In this document: piece after piece, positions 1 to 7,368 of the stretch
How positions within the stretch are numbered: the stretch's first letter is position 1
How the letters are laid out: each line of letters begins with the position of its first letter
From: Aquificota bacterium
Lineage (GTDB): Bacteria; Aquificota; Aquificia; Aquificales; Hydrogenothermaceae
Assembly: GCA_013153295.1 (NCBI GenBank)
Contig: JAADEV010000032.1
Span: forward strand, 1 to 20,132
DNA: 20,132 bases
Reading direction: 5' to 3'
Translations under genes and position numbers: made by a program
The notes under the pieces: model-generated
Told to the model about the DNA's origin: nothing
The model's database searches: none
What the model saw: the letters and a program-made list of their open reading frames with translations, nothing else

Positions 1-59
1 GGGTAAATTTTTGGGAAAAAAGGGAAAAGTGGGGAAAATAGACAAAAATACCAAGATAC

Positions 60-80
60 CCTGTAAAAAATTTTTACAGG
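60..80. repeat. Perfect inverted repeat next to the pilin promoter
   Basis: The arms CCTGTAAAAA (60-69) and TTTTTACAGG (71-80) are exact reverse complements around a single A. The repeat ends directly before the -35 hexamer at 81-86. As DNA this has the geometry of a dimeric regulator's operator. As RNA it would be an A/U-rich hairpin with almost no loop and no T run directly after it, so it is a poor terminator for a gene to the left. The regulatory role is inferred from position only. Confidence 0.5.
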
Positions 81-110
81 TTGACATAAGTATTTTTTTT
101 TTTTAATTAT
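81..110 (+). promoter_or_regulatory. Pilin gene promoter with T12 tract in the spacer
   Basis: A consensus -35 box, TTGACA, lies at 81-86. A run of 12 T (93-104) fills most of the spacer. Two -10 candidates follow: TTTAAT at 102-107 (5 of 6 matches, spacer 15) and AATTAT at 105-110 (4 of 6, spacer 18). Neither has the ideal 17-bp spacing, and a change of one or two T would shift the spacing. The promoter drives the gene starting at 161. Confidence 0.6.
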
Positions 111-160
111 TTCGCCTTTTTTGAAATCAAGAAAATTAAATTTTAGAGGAGGTATACACT

Positions 161-958
161 ATGAAAGGGTATGAAAAAAGTAGAGGTTTTACCCTGATTG
201 AACTGGCGATTGTGCTGGTTATCATCGGATTACTCCTTGGTGCAGTGATGAAAGGAAAGGAGTTAATCCAGGCAGCAAAAGTTAAAAGGGTTATGAAACA
301 AGCCCACGCCGCTATATCTGTTGCTGAAACATTTTACGACTACACTGGTAAGTGGCCAGGGGCTTTTTCTACAGACCCAAATAATCCAGCTACTAGAAAT
401 CCAGGAACAGACATTTGTTCTTTAGAAATTGTAAGACTTATATCAGATAATGGAACTACCTATTGTGCAGCTCCAGAGCAAAGGGCTTTTGAATTTTGGG
501 GGTATGATGTTCCTAATACCAACTGCGGTAATAATGTGTCTGATAAAAATGGAACAACTGGTATTAATCAGTGTATCATACTAGATGGAATGGGTAGAGA
601 ACTTCAGGGACAAACTGATAATGCTGCAGCAAATACGTTGTATCCTGCTTATGGTCAAAATGACGGTGTTGTTTGTTTCTTCCAGGACGCATGGAACGGT
701 CAGGCAACAACAACAGCTGCACAGAGAAAAGCTATGCTATCTATAGCAAGAATGTATGCAGGAGACACTCCTATCTTCAATGTAAATTGCGTTACAGATG
801 TTGAAAGTTCCGCTTGTATAGTAGATATAAATGGAAATGGAACGACAAATGCTCATTTTGAGGCTCTTTGGGCTATAGGTGTTACTAGTAATATGAAACT
901 TCTTTCTAGCCCAGCATCTAAAAGAATGCAGGCTTGTGTAAGACTATCTGTCGACTAA
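161..958 (+). CDS. Type IV pilin-like protein (prepilin-type cleavage/methylation signal)
   Basis: The 265-residue protein opens with a short basic leader ending in Gly, followed by FTLIELAIVLVIIGLLLGAV. This is the class III prepilin signal cut by PilD-type peptidase between G9 and F10, with the conserved Glu at mature position 5. The hydrophobic helix would anchor it in the inner membrane and in the pilus or pseudopilus shaft. The rest is a globular domain with eight cysteines, suggesting up to four disulfides in the periplasm, and it matches no pilin subclass I can name. The ATG has a strong AGGAGG ribosome site at 147-152, 8 nt upstream. The gene stands alone between its own promoter and terminator and converges on flhB. 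It could be a major pilin, a minor pilin or a type II secretion pseudopilin; no assembly genes are in the window to decide. Confidence 0.85.
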   Translation: MKGYEKSRGFTLIELAIVLVIIGLLLGAVMKGKELIQAAKVKRVMKQAHAAISVAETFYDYTGKWPGAFSTDPNNPATRNPGTDICSLEIVRLISDNGTTYCAAPEQRAFEFWGYDVPNTNCGNNVSDKNGTTGINQCIILDGMGRELQGQTDNAAANTLYPAYGQNDGVVCFFQDAWNGQATTTAAQRKAMLSIARMYAGDTPIFNVNCVTDVESSACIVDINGNGTTNAHFEALWAIGVTSNMKLLSSPASKRMQACVRLSVD

Positions 959-968
959 TAATCTCTCC

Positions 969-1009
969 GCCAGTTTCCCACTCTGGAGACTGGCTTTTGA
1001 GTTTTTTTT
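969..1009 (+). terminator. Rho-independent terminator of the pilin gene
   Basis: A 10-bp stem (969-978 with 985-994, one G-U pair) closes a 6-nt loop. TTTT follows directly, then a run of eight T at 1002-1009. It starts 10 nt after the pilin stop codon. The rest of the gap to 1169 shows no convincing gene, and no clear terminator for the flagellar operon arriving from the other side. Confidence 0.85.
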
Positions 1010-1169
1010 ACTCTTTACCAATTAGCAACAACAAACCTTTCCAAACCTTCAACAGCAGAAACAGAAAAACATCTTTTAAATACAGGTGTGGCAATAGTAG
1101 CGTTCATGATTATACAACCAATAATAAACAGCAAATAATTGTTAGTTTTATTCTAAAGTTATAGATAAA

Positions 1170-2228
1170 TTAAATTTTTACCTTCCCCTGTTCTTTGTAA
1201 ACCCTTGCTAAGATTTTGGCTATTGCTACATAGAATTTTTCTGGAATATACTCGCCTATTTCTACGCTGGAGTATAATGCCCTTGCAAGGGGTGGGTCTT
1301 CAACAATTGGAACATTGTTTTTTTTAGCTACTTCTTTTATCTTTTCCGCTATTAGATTTTTTCCCTTTGCAACAACTTTGGGGGCTTCCATCTCTTCTTT
1401 ATCGTAAACGAGGGCTACTGCGTAGTGTTCTGGGTTTGTTATAACAACATCAGCCTTTGGAACCTCAGCCATCATTCTCATCATTGCCATTTCCCTTTGT
1501 TTCCTACGGATAGCCGCCTTAATCTGTGGGTTTCCTTCATACATCTTCCTTTCTTCTTTTATCTCGTGTTTGGACATTTTTAGGTTTTCTTCATACTCCC
1601 ACTTACGGTAAAGGAAATCTATAATAGCCACAGGGATTGATATAAGGGCAAACGCAAGTATTAAAACAAGGGTGTATTTAAAAAGTAGGTATACCTCGTG
1701 GTTAAGTGGAACAAAGGAGGTGTTAAATGCCTGAGAGATAATATCCATAACAATAAAGTATGCAACAGCTGTGGCAAAGGCTAACTTAAGGAGATTTCTA
1801 ACAAGCTCAAACAGGGTTTTAAGTGATACAAGTCTACCTAATCCCTTTATTACATTTATCCTTTCAAGTTTCGGGGCTAAAGCCTTTGGGGCAAAAAGTA
1901 AACCAAACTGGGCTACATTTGAGATAACCCCTGTAAGTAGAAGGGCTATAAACACCGGAGCAAGTAGTATCCCAAGCACCTTAACTGTGTAGAACACAAA
2001 ACCACTGTTTATCTCAGGTATTAGATACAGCGGGTCTGAAAATGTATACCTAAAGTAGGAGGATAAAATCTCGTAGGAATAGGGTATATACCACACCAGT
2101 ATAAGGAATGTTATTACCAAGGTTGCAGATATAGGTATATCCTGACTTTTGGCTACCTGTCCCTCTTCCCTTGCCTTTTGGCGACGCCGTGGGGTCGCCT
2201 TTTCCGTTTTACTTGGGTCTTTTGCCAT
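1170..2228 (-). CDS. flhB: Flagellar export gate switch protein FlhB
   Basis: FlhB is the inner-membrane component of the flagellar type III export apparatus that switches export from rod/hook to filament substrates. The 352 residues are of normal length. The N-terminus (MAKDPSKTEKATPRRRQKAREEGQ) is the typical basic FlhB start, four membrane segments lie within about 30-210, and a cytoplasmic domain follows. The self-cleavage site reads NPEH at 265-268, where most enterobacterial proteins have NPTH; the cleaved Asn-Pro bond is kept. The start codon lies 1 nt after the fliR stop. This is the last gene of the cluster; flhA, which often follows, is not in the window. I saw no clear terminator after it. 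Confidence 0.97.
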   Translation of the reverse strand: MAKDPSKTEKATPRRRQKAREEGQVAKSQDIPISATLVITFLILVWYIPYSYEILSSYFRYTFSDPLYLIPEINSGFVFYTVKVLGILLAPVFIALLLTGVISNVAQFGLLFAPKALAPKLERINVIKGLGRLVSLKTLFELVRNLLKLAFATAVAYFIVMDIISQAFNTSFVPLNHEVYLLFKYTLVLILAFALISIPVAIIDFLYRKWEYEENLKMSKHEIKEERKMYEGNPQIKAAIRRKQREMAMMRMMAEVPKADVVITNPEHYAVALVYDKEEMEAPKVVAKGKNLIAEKIKEVAKKNNVPIVEDPPLARALYSSVEIGEYIPEKFYVAIAKILARVYKEQGKVKI

Positions 2229-2229
2229 T

Positions 2230-3006
2230 TCACTTACCCATTATGCCTATTGCTTTAATATATGTTTCTGAAAAGCCTTTTACAACAGAAACACCAAAGT
2301 ATATAAGTAGAGAGGTAGCCATAAAGAGGGAAAACAACCCTACAAATATCTGCAATGGTAAGCCTACAATAAACACATTAATCTGGGGGATAAGCCTGTT
2401 TATTAAAGCTAAAGCCACATTAACCAAAAACAGTATTAACACAAAGGGAAAAGCCATTTTAAATGCAACATAAAAAATCATAGGGAGTTTTTCCAGTATG
2501 TATACAAATGAATTAAAGTCAAAGGACAAAACCCCAACAGGGAGTATTTTAAAGGAGATTACAAATCCCCCTAAAACAACCTGATAAGCTCCAGTTATAA
2601 AAAACAGCAGATAAAAAAGCATTATAAAAAACCTATCAAGGACTGAGATTTGCCCAAATGTAGGGTCAAACAGGTTAGAAACTGTAAAGCCCATAAAGTA
2701 GCTTATAATCTCCGCCCCGTAGGAGAAGGCAGAAACAAATATATTAACCAACAGCCCAAGTCCAAAACCTATTAAAAACTCCCTTAGTATAAGTAGTATG
2801 TAGGATAAAAGGGAAAACTGGGTGTGGTCTACCTGTATATCCATTATTTTCATAAAGAAAAAGGATAGGGCTACAGAGAGGATTATCCTTACATTAAGGG
2901 GTATCATAGCTGTGTTTAGTAAGGGAAAGCCTAAAAACATTCCCACCACACGGGATAAAACTAAGCTGAAAGCTACAGCCATATCAGGGGTTATTAAAGG
3001 TTCCAT
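2230..3006 (-). CDS. fliR: Flagellar export gate protein FliR
   Basis: FliR forms the core of the flagellar type III export gate with FliP and FliQ in the inner membrane. The 258 residues are almost entirely hydrophobic, with about six membrane segments, and the N-terminal stretch with FSLVLSRVVGMFLGFPLL is characteristic of the family. Length is normal. The ATG at 3006 lies 3 nt after the fliQ stop, with no good Shine-Dalgarno sequence, so translation is probably coupled to fliQ. The P-Q-R-FlhB order is the conserved export-gate module. Confidence 0.97.
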   Translation of the reverse strand: MEPLITPDMAVAFSLVLSRVVGMFLGFPLLNTAMIPLNVRIILSVALSFFFMKIMDIQVDHTQFSLLSYILLILREFLIGFGLGLLVNIFVSAFSYGAEIISYFMGFTVSNLFDPTFGQISVLDRFFIMLFYLLFFITGAYQVVLGGFVISFKILPVGVLSFDFNSFVYILEKLPMIFYVAFKMAFPFVLILFLVNVALALINRLIPQINVFIVGLPLQIFVGLFSLFMATSLLIYFGVSVVKGFSETYIKAIGIMGK

Positions 3007-3009
3007 CTT

Positions 3010-3279
3010 TTATGATATATACACTATAAGGTTTTTTAAAAGCTCCTGTGTAAAATCTATCAACTTTCTAAAAATCCACGAACCGAATATAATCAGTGCA
3101 ACCACTGTGGCAAATATCTTTGGGATAAATGTTAAGGTCATCTCGTGTATCTGGGTTGCCGCTTGAAAGATACTGATAAGTAGCCCAACTATAAAGGCTA
3201 TAAGTATAACAGGCGCCCCTACTAAAAGGGACACATAAAGCATCTGTTGTATAAGTGTTATAGCTTGGTCTACTGTCAT
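3010..3279 (-). CDS. fliQ: Flagellar export gate protein FliQ
   Basis: FliQ is a small two-helix membrane protein (89 residues) that packs around the FliP-FliR core of the export gate. The family signature ATQIHEMTLTFIPKI is clear between the two hydrophobic helices (roughly 15-38 and 52-76). Length is exactly that expected. The gene starts 4 nt after the fliP stop with only a weak GGTGA ribosome site, consistent with coupling to fliP. Confidence 0.97.
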   Translation of the reverse strand: MTVDQAITLIQQMLYVSLLVGAPVILIAFIVGLLISIFQAATQIHEMTLTFIPKIFATVVALIIFGSWIFRKLIDFTQELLKNLIVYIS

Positions 3280-3283
3280 TTTT

Positions 3284-4003
3284 TCACCATTTGTAGCTTT
3301 GTATTAAAGCCTTTGTTAACAGCTCAAAACCATCTGCTAAAACAAACAGAATTAACTTGAAAGGTAGGGAAATCATCATCGGAGGTATCATCATCATACC
3401 CATTGACATCAGTATACTGGCTACAAGTAGGTCTATAACCAGAAATGGTAAAAATATAACAAAAACTATCTCAAAGGCAGTTTTTATCTCACTAAGTATA
3501 AAGGCAGGTATAAGGGTTATCATACTTACCTCTTCAGGGGATTTTGGCTTTTCCCCTGCTATATCTAAAAACAGCTTTAAATCCTCCTTTCTGGTGTTGC
3601 TAATCATAAACTTTTTTAGGGGGATTGAAGCCCTTTGTATAGCCTCCATATCCCCTATCTCTTTGTTAAGGTAAGGCTGTATTGCGTTTTTGTTTATATC
3701 CTCAAAAACTGGCTTCATAATAAAAAATGTTAAAAACAGTGCCAGTGAGATAATAACCTGATTAGGTGGGGACTGGGGGATACCAAGTGCGTGTCTAAGT
3801 AAGGATAAAACAATAACTATCCTTACAAACGAGGTCATTGCAATAAGTATAGACGGTGCTAAGGACAGTATGGTTATAAGAAAAAGTATCTTAAGGGTTA
3901 TATCCAGATTGTTTAACTGCTGAAGTGTGTCTGTTATAGTGTCCCCGTAGACAACAGAGGGAAGTATAAACAGGCTAATTGGTATTATCAGATATTTTTT
4001 CAT
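3284..4003 (-). CDS. fliP: Flagellar export gate protein FliP
   Basis: FliP is the main pore-forming subunit of the flagellar export gate. It has an N-terminal signal peptide (MKKYLIIPISLFILPSVVYG), as known for FliP, then the conserved MTSFVRIVIVLSLLRHALG and PPNQVIISLALFLTFF stretches, a soluble loop and two C-terminal membrane segments. At about 239 residues it is of normal length. Two starts are adjacent, GTG at 4006 and ATG at 4003; I chose the ATG. Either way the gene overlaps the 3' end of fliO by about 30 nt, so it is probably translated by coupling, since no strong ribosome site is seen. Confidence 0.96.
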   Translation of the reverse strand: MKKYLIIPISLFILPSVVYGDTITDTLQQLNNLDITLKILFLITILSLAPSILIAMTSFVRIVIVLSLLRHALGIPQSPPNQVIISLALFLTFFIMKPVFEDINKNAIQPYLNKEIGDMEAIQRASIPLKKFMISNTRKEDLKLFLDIAGEKPKSPEEVSMITLIPAFILSEIKTAFEIVFVIFLPFLVIDLLVASILMSMGMMMIPPMMISLPFKLILFVLADGFELLTKALIQSYKW

Positions 4004-4280
4004 CACCTTTTTCTGTATCCCCGTCCAGCTTGTCCCACTTCTCTATTATACTGATATTTTTTTCACTAAAGGCTAAAAAGTAGTATTTATTGTTTGCTTT
4101 AACAACAGCTAACCCTTTGTCTTTGCCGATAAACTTAATATCTAAGATTTTTATAATGCTTTTTTGGTTAGGTAAAAGCCCTTTCCAGTATCTATTTATC
4201 CCGTAGTAGATTGAGTAGATAATGACGACAACTATAACAAATGAGGACAGGAACTTAAGTATATCTGTATACTCAAGCAA
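3975..4280 (-). CDS. fliO: Flagellar biosynthesis protein FliO
   Basis: FliO is a short, poorly conserved membrane protein that helps FliP assemble. The 101-residue product has one membrane helix at about 8-27 and a small cytoplasmic domain with the loose FliO pattern (LDIKFIGKDKGLAVVKANNK then YYFLAFSEKNISIIE). Identification rests on this pattern and on the position between fliN and fliP. The start is a TTG that overlaps the end of fliN by 8 nt; no ATG lies near it. The start is uncertain by a few codons. Confidence 0.8.
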   Translation of the reverse strand: MLEYTDILKFLSSFVIVVVIIYSIYYGINRYWKGLLPNQKSIIKILDIKFIGKDKGLAVVKANNKYYFLAFSEKNISIIEKWDKLDGDTEKGDEKISDNTN

Positions 4281-4572
4281 GGTCTATAACCCTGATGGCG
4301 TATTTATCGTTTACAACAACAAGCTCCCCAATGGCAAACAGCTGACCCCGTAAGTATATCTCAACATACTCCTCTATATGTTTGTCTAACTTTATAATAT
4401 CCCCCTCCTTCATACGGAGTATGTCTATAAAGTTTCTCTTTGTTCTTCCTACTTCCCCTGTTATCTTTAGGCTTATATCGTGTAAAAAGGATATATCAAG
4501 CTCTTCTTTATGCTCCTGTTTGGTTTCTTCCTTTTCCTTAAGCTGTTGGCTGTCCCCTTTCTTTTCTTCCAT
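4273..4572 (-). CDS. fliN: Flagellar motor switch protein FliN
   Basis: FliN forms the lower part of the flagellar C ring and docks FliH for export. The 99 residues consist of a charged Lys/Glu/Gln N-terminus (1-27) followed by one SpoA domain (about 28-99) with the typical run ISLKITGEVGRTKRNFIDIL, KEGDIIKLDK and VEIYLRGQLFAIGELVVVN. Length fits short FliN rather than the long FliY form. The ATG lies 2 nt after the fliL stop and has no visible Shine-Dalgarno sequence. FliM, which normally sits between FliL and FliN, is absent here. Confidence 0.95.
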   Translation of the reverse strand: MEEKKGDSQQLKEKEETKQEHKEELDISFLHDISLKITGEVGRTKRNFIDILRMKEGDIIKLDKHIEEYVEIYLRGQLFAIGELVVVNDKYAIRVIDLA

Positions 4573-4574
4573 TG

Positions 4575-5087
4575 TTATGCTGTCTGTATCACAAAGTCTG
4601 TAAAGTAAACATTTTTAACTCCGCCAAGGGGCAGTATTGCGTTCACCCTTCTGAGTATCTCCTCCTTTAGCCTCTCAACCCCTTCTGCGGTTTTCAGCTC
4701 GTAAGATGTCTTTGTAAAAAGTAAGGTGGTAATACTGTCCTTTATCTGTGGTAGCCTTTTCTCTACTTCCTGTTTTACCTGCTCGTTTTCCACCTCAAGG
4801 ATAATGGTAACCTTCAGATACCTGTCTGCGTCTTTGTCTGCAAGGTTGACAACAAATGTGCCAACCTCATACATAATCCCTAAGTTTTCTACATTCCTTA
4901 TCTCTTCCTGTATCTTTTCAGCTTTGTTCTCTTCCTGATTTTCTTTTTGTTTATCTAATACAAGGAACTTGTAAGCCGCCCCTCCTCCTCCTCCCAGAAG
5001 GAGTAAAAGGGCAACAAGGAGGATAATAAGTTTCTTTTTTCCACCTCCCTGTTGCTGTTCTTCCTGTTCCTTATTCTCCTCCGCCAT
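4575..5087 (-). CDS. fliL: Flagellar basal-body associated protein FliL
   Basis: FliL is a single-pass inner-membrane protein that surrounds or supports the stator units. The 170-residue product has a short acidic/Gln-rich cytoplasmic start, a membrane helix at about 19-38 unusually rich in Leu and then Gly, and a periplasmic FliL domain (LGIMYEVGTFVVNLADKDAD, then RYLKVTIILEVEN). The last strand ends in VYFTDFVIQTA, usual for the family. A GGGGTGG ribosome site precedes the ATG. It lies 36 nt after flgE, the largest gap inside the flagellar block. Confidence 0.96.
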   Translation of the reverse strand: MAEENKEQEEQQQGGGKKKLIILLVALLLLLGGGGGAAYKFLVLDKQKENQEENKAEKIQEEIRNVENLGIMYEVGTFVVNLADKDADRYLKVTIILEVENEQVKQEVEKRLPQIKDSITTLLFTKTSYELKTAEGVERLKEEILRRVNAILPLGGVKNVYFTDFVIQTA

Positions 5088-5117
5088 ATACCACCCCGCA
5101 TAAACCTTTTAGACTAA

Positions 5118-5123
5118 ATTATA
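5118..5123 (-). promoter_or_regulatory. Possible internal promoter (-10 box) before fliL
   Basis: A perfect TATAAT reads on the minus strand at 5123-5118, directly after the flgE stop codon and inside the only sizeable gap of the flagellar block. No recognisable -35 box lies 16-18 bp upstream. If used, it would let fliL to flhB be made apart from the rod and hook genes. Chance occurrence in AT-rich DNA is quite possible. Confidence 0.25.
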
Positions 5124-6719
5124 CTACCTTTTCATATTCATAGCTTCCTGTAGAACTTGGTCTGAGGTGGTTACTGTTCTTGCGTTTGCCTGATAAGCCC
5201 TTTGTGCAGATATAAGGTTAATAAATTCTGTTGATATATCAACATTGGACAGCTCTAAGAAACCACTTCTTATTTTGGATATTACCCCTCCGGGAACAAT
5301 TATAGGTGTGTATGTCTGGCTGTTAGGTAGATACAGGTTGCTACCTTTTCTAACAAGTATCTCTTTATCTTTAAATGTGGCTATGGCTATCCTTGCAAGG
5401 TCTCTTATCTGCCCGTTGGAGTAGACACCTTTAACAACCCCGTCTTCACTTACAGCTGTTGAGATAAGGTCTCCCTTTGCGTATCCGTCCTGCTCTGCGT
5501 AGAAGATAAAGTCAGATGCTACCTGTTTAACCTCTTTAAAGTTTTCTGTTGTTGTTAGCGGTATCTCTGCCCCGTTGTTAGGGTCGTATCCAGCAAACAC
5601 AACCTCTGTAGGGTCTACTTCAGTTGACCCTGTTTTTTCATCGTAAAGATAGTCTACAGTTATACTGTCAGAGTTTAATGTATTCTCAAGTAAAGGTATG
5701 TATATTTCCTTGTTATCGTAGTCTACGCTACCTACAACATTTCCGTTCTCATCAACTATATTTCCAGCCCCATCATCGTGCCAGTTTACAATATAATCAA
5801 CACTCTTTGTGGTGTAAGACTTAATATGGATACTTCCCTTTGTAGGCACATTATCAAGTGTAAAGTATCCATCTGTTGTATCGTCGGTAGCAGTTTCGTT
5901 TTGGGCTAAGGATATTTGGGTATCAGCCTTAACACTGTTAACATCTAAGGTTCCATCGGACTTAAATACCAGCTGGACAGATTTGTAGTAAGTATCACCT
6001 ACCTTTACAGGGACAAGTGTTCCGTCTATTGTTTTAAATACATTCCAAGTAGATGTGGCATTTGTGTTATCTACATCTACTTTTTGGAAGTAGTAGGATA
6101 CTGTGTGTGGGTTTCCAAGGGAGTCGTATATTGTGAAGGAGTTTACATAGTTAAATGTTGTGGAATCACCGGGGGAGAAAGGTTCTGAGATAACCTCTAC
6201 CCTTGAGTCAAGGTTTGTAGGCTCTTTAAATGTTATCTTTGTCGTTTCTGATGGCGGCATAGAGTTTGGTATTCTGATAGATTGGATAGCTCCGGAGATA
6301 TTACCGTTTTCATCAAGCATCCACCCAAGCAGTTTCATACCGTTTAGGTTGATTAAATCCCCATCTGCGTTTGTCCTAAACTGTCCTGCCCTTGTGTAGT
6401 AGGTTAAGCCGGTGCTGTCTTGAACCATAAAGAAACCTTCCCCATCTAACGCAAGGTCTGTAGGGGTGTTTGTGTTCATTAAAGCCCCTTGGGAGAAATC
6501 CTTTGTTGTTGAACCTACAAAAGCCCCTCCACCTACTTCGTAGTTTTTAGGGGCGCCGTTTGCAAATGTGGTCAAACTCATAGATATTAGGTCTTCAAAG
6601 TTTGCCCTTTCTGCTTTAAAGCCAACTGTGTTTACATTGGCAATGTTGTCTGAAATGATAGACAGCCAATCCCTATTAGCACCAAGCCCTGCACTTGCGG
6701 TGTAAAATGACTGTATCAT
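5124..6719 (-). CDS. flgE: Flagellar hook protein FlgE
   Basis: FlgE is the subunit of the flagellar hook. The N-terminus carries the rod/hook family motif SDNIANVNTVGFK at 23-35, and the C-terminus has the matching amphipathic helix (NVDISTEFINLISAQRAYQA and onward) that packs in the core of the tube. The central part is variable. At 531 residues it is longer than enterobacterial FlgE (about 400), which points to extra surface domains. It could be confused with FlgG or FlgF, but length and the position directly after the hook cap gene flgD favour FlgE. An AGGAGG ribosome site lies 8 nt upstream, overlapping the flgD end. Confidence 0.94.
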   Translation of the reverse strand: MIQSFYTASAGLGANRDWLSIISDNIANVNTVGFKAERANFEDLISMSLTTFANGAPKNYEVGGGAFVGSTTKDFSQGALMNTNTPTDLALDGEGFFMVQDSTGLTYYTRAGQFRTNADGDLINLNGMKLLGWMLDENGNISGAIQSIRIPNSMPPSETTKITFKEPTNLDSRVEVISEPFSPGDSTTFNYVNSFTIYDSLGNPHTVSYYFQKVDVDNTNATSTWNVFKTIDGTLVPVKVGDTYYKSVQLVFKSDGTLDVNSVKADTQISLAQNETATDDTTDGYFTLDNVPTKGSIHIKSYTTKSVDYIVNWHDDGAGNIVDENGNVVGSVDYDNKEIYIPLLENTLNSDSITVDYLYDEKTGSTEVDPTEVVFAGYDPNNGAEIPLTTTENFKEVKQVASDFIFYAEQDGYAKGDLISTAVSEDGVVKGVYSNGQIRDLARIAIATFKDKEILVRKGSNLYLPNSQTYTPIIVPGGVISKIRSGFLELSNVDISTEFINLISAQRAYQANARTVTTSDQVLQEAMNMKR

Positions 6720-6723
6720 CGCC

Positions 6724-7368
6724 CTAACCTCCTATTTGAACAATTGAATTAAGGTCTACTTCATTGTTGTTTATTACAAGTTTTATACCATCTGGGGTTT
6801 TTAAAACACTTTCCACCAGACCTTCACTTATAACTGTGGCTACAACAGGCTCCCCTCCCTTTTCTGCTTCAACAAATATTGTGTAGTATCCATCTGGTAG
6901 GTCTGGGTTGTTTATCTCAAAGGGATACTCTATACCCCCATCTAAAAACTGGAATGTTTGCTGGTCTACAATATTACCCTCACTGTCTATAACTGTTATC
7001 CTTACTGTATCTGCGTCATCTTCTAACTTAAACTTAACTGTAGATGAACCGTCCTTTACATATGTGCTGTTCCCCTCGTAGTAAACTGTCTGGTCTATTA
7101 GTGTTGCGGCGTAAAGTAGGGAGTTTGTTGAACTTACCTCTTTAAGTAGGTCTACAGTCTGTTGGAATGAGTTAAGGACTTCCATCTCCCGTAGTTTAAT
7201 TGTGTTGTCTATAAACTCTGTAATATCGTTGGCGTTTAGTGGGTCTTGCCACTGTAAGTCTGCAAGTAGAACCTTTAAAAACTCCTCGTTGGTCATCGTT
7301 GAGTTATCAAAGTTTGCATCAACTATTACCGTCGGCTTTAAATAGTTTGTTATCCCAGCTAACCCCAT
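6724..7368 (-). CDS. flgD: Flagellar hook assembly (cap) protein FlgD
   Basis: FlgD caps the growing hook and guides FlgE assembly. The signature stretch EEFLKVLLADLQWQDPLNAN, followed by DITEFIDNT, lies near residues 28-58 and matches the FlgD N-terminal domain. The second half has the FlgD Ig/tudor-like fold pattern, including DGYYTIFVEAEKGG. I place the start at the ATG at 7368 (214 residues), which has a GGGGAAGGAG ribosome site; an upstream TTG at 7389 would add seven residues. The chosen start overlaps the end of fliI by 50 nt. The gene is followed after 4 nt by flgE. Confidence 0.93.
   Translation of the reverse strand: MGLAGITNYLKPTVIVDANFDNSTMTNEEFLKVLLADLQWQDPLNANDITEFIDNTIKLREMEVLNSFQQTVDLLKEVSSTNSLLYAATLIDQTVYYEGNSTYVKDGSSTVKFKLEDDADTVRITVIDSEGNIVDQQTFQFLDGGIEYPFEINNPDLPDGYYTIFVEAEKGGEPVVATVISEGLVESVLKTPDGIKLVINNNEVDLNSIVQIGG

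Noticed and set aside
1015..1107. Minus-strand frame of 30 codons downstream of flhB
   Set aside because: No Shine-Dalgarno sequence, unremarkable composition and no recognisable family. It could be a gene remnant, but nothing supports this.
934..1164. Plus-strand frame of 76 codons running out of the pilin gene
   Set aside because: It reads through a strong terminator hairpin, overlaps the pilin end in another frame and has no ribosome site or protein-like pattern.
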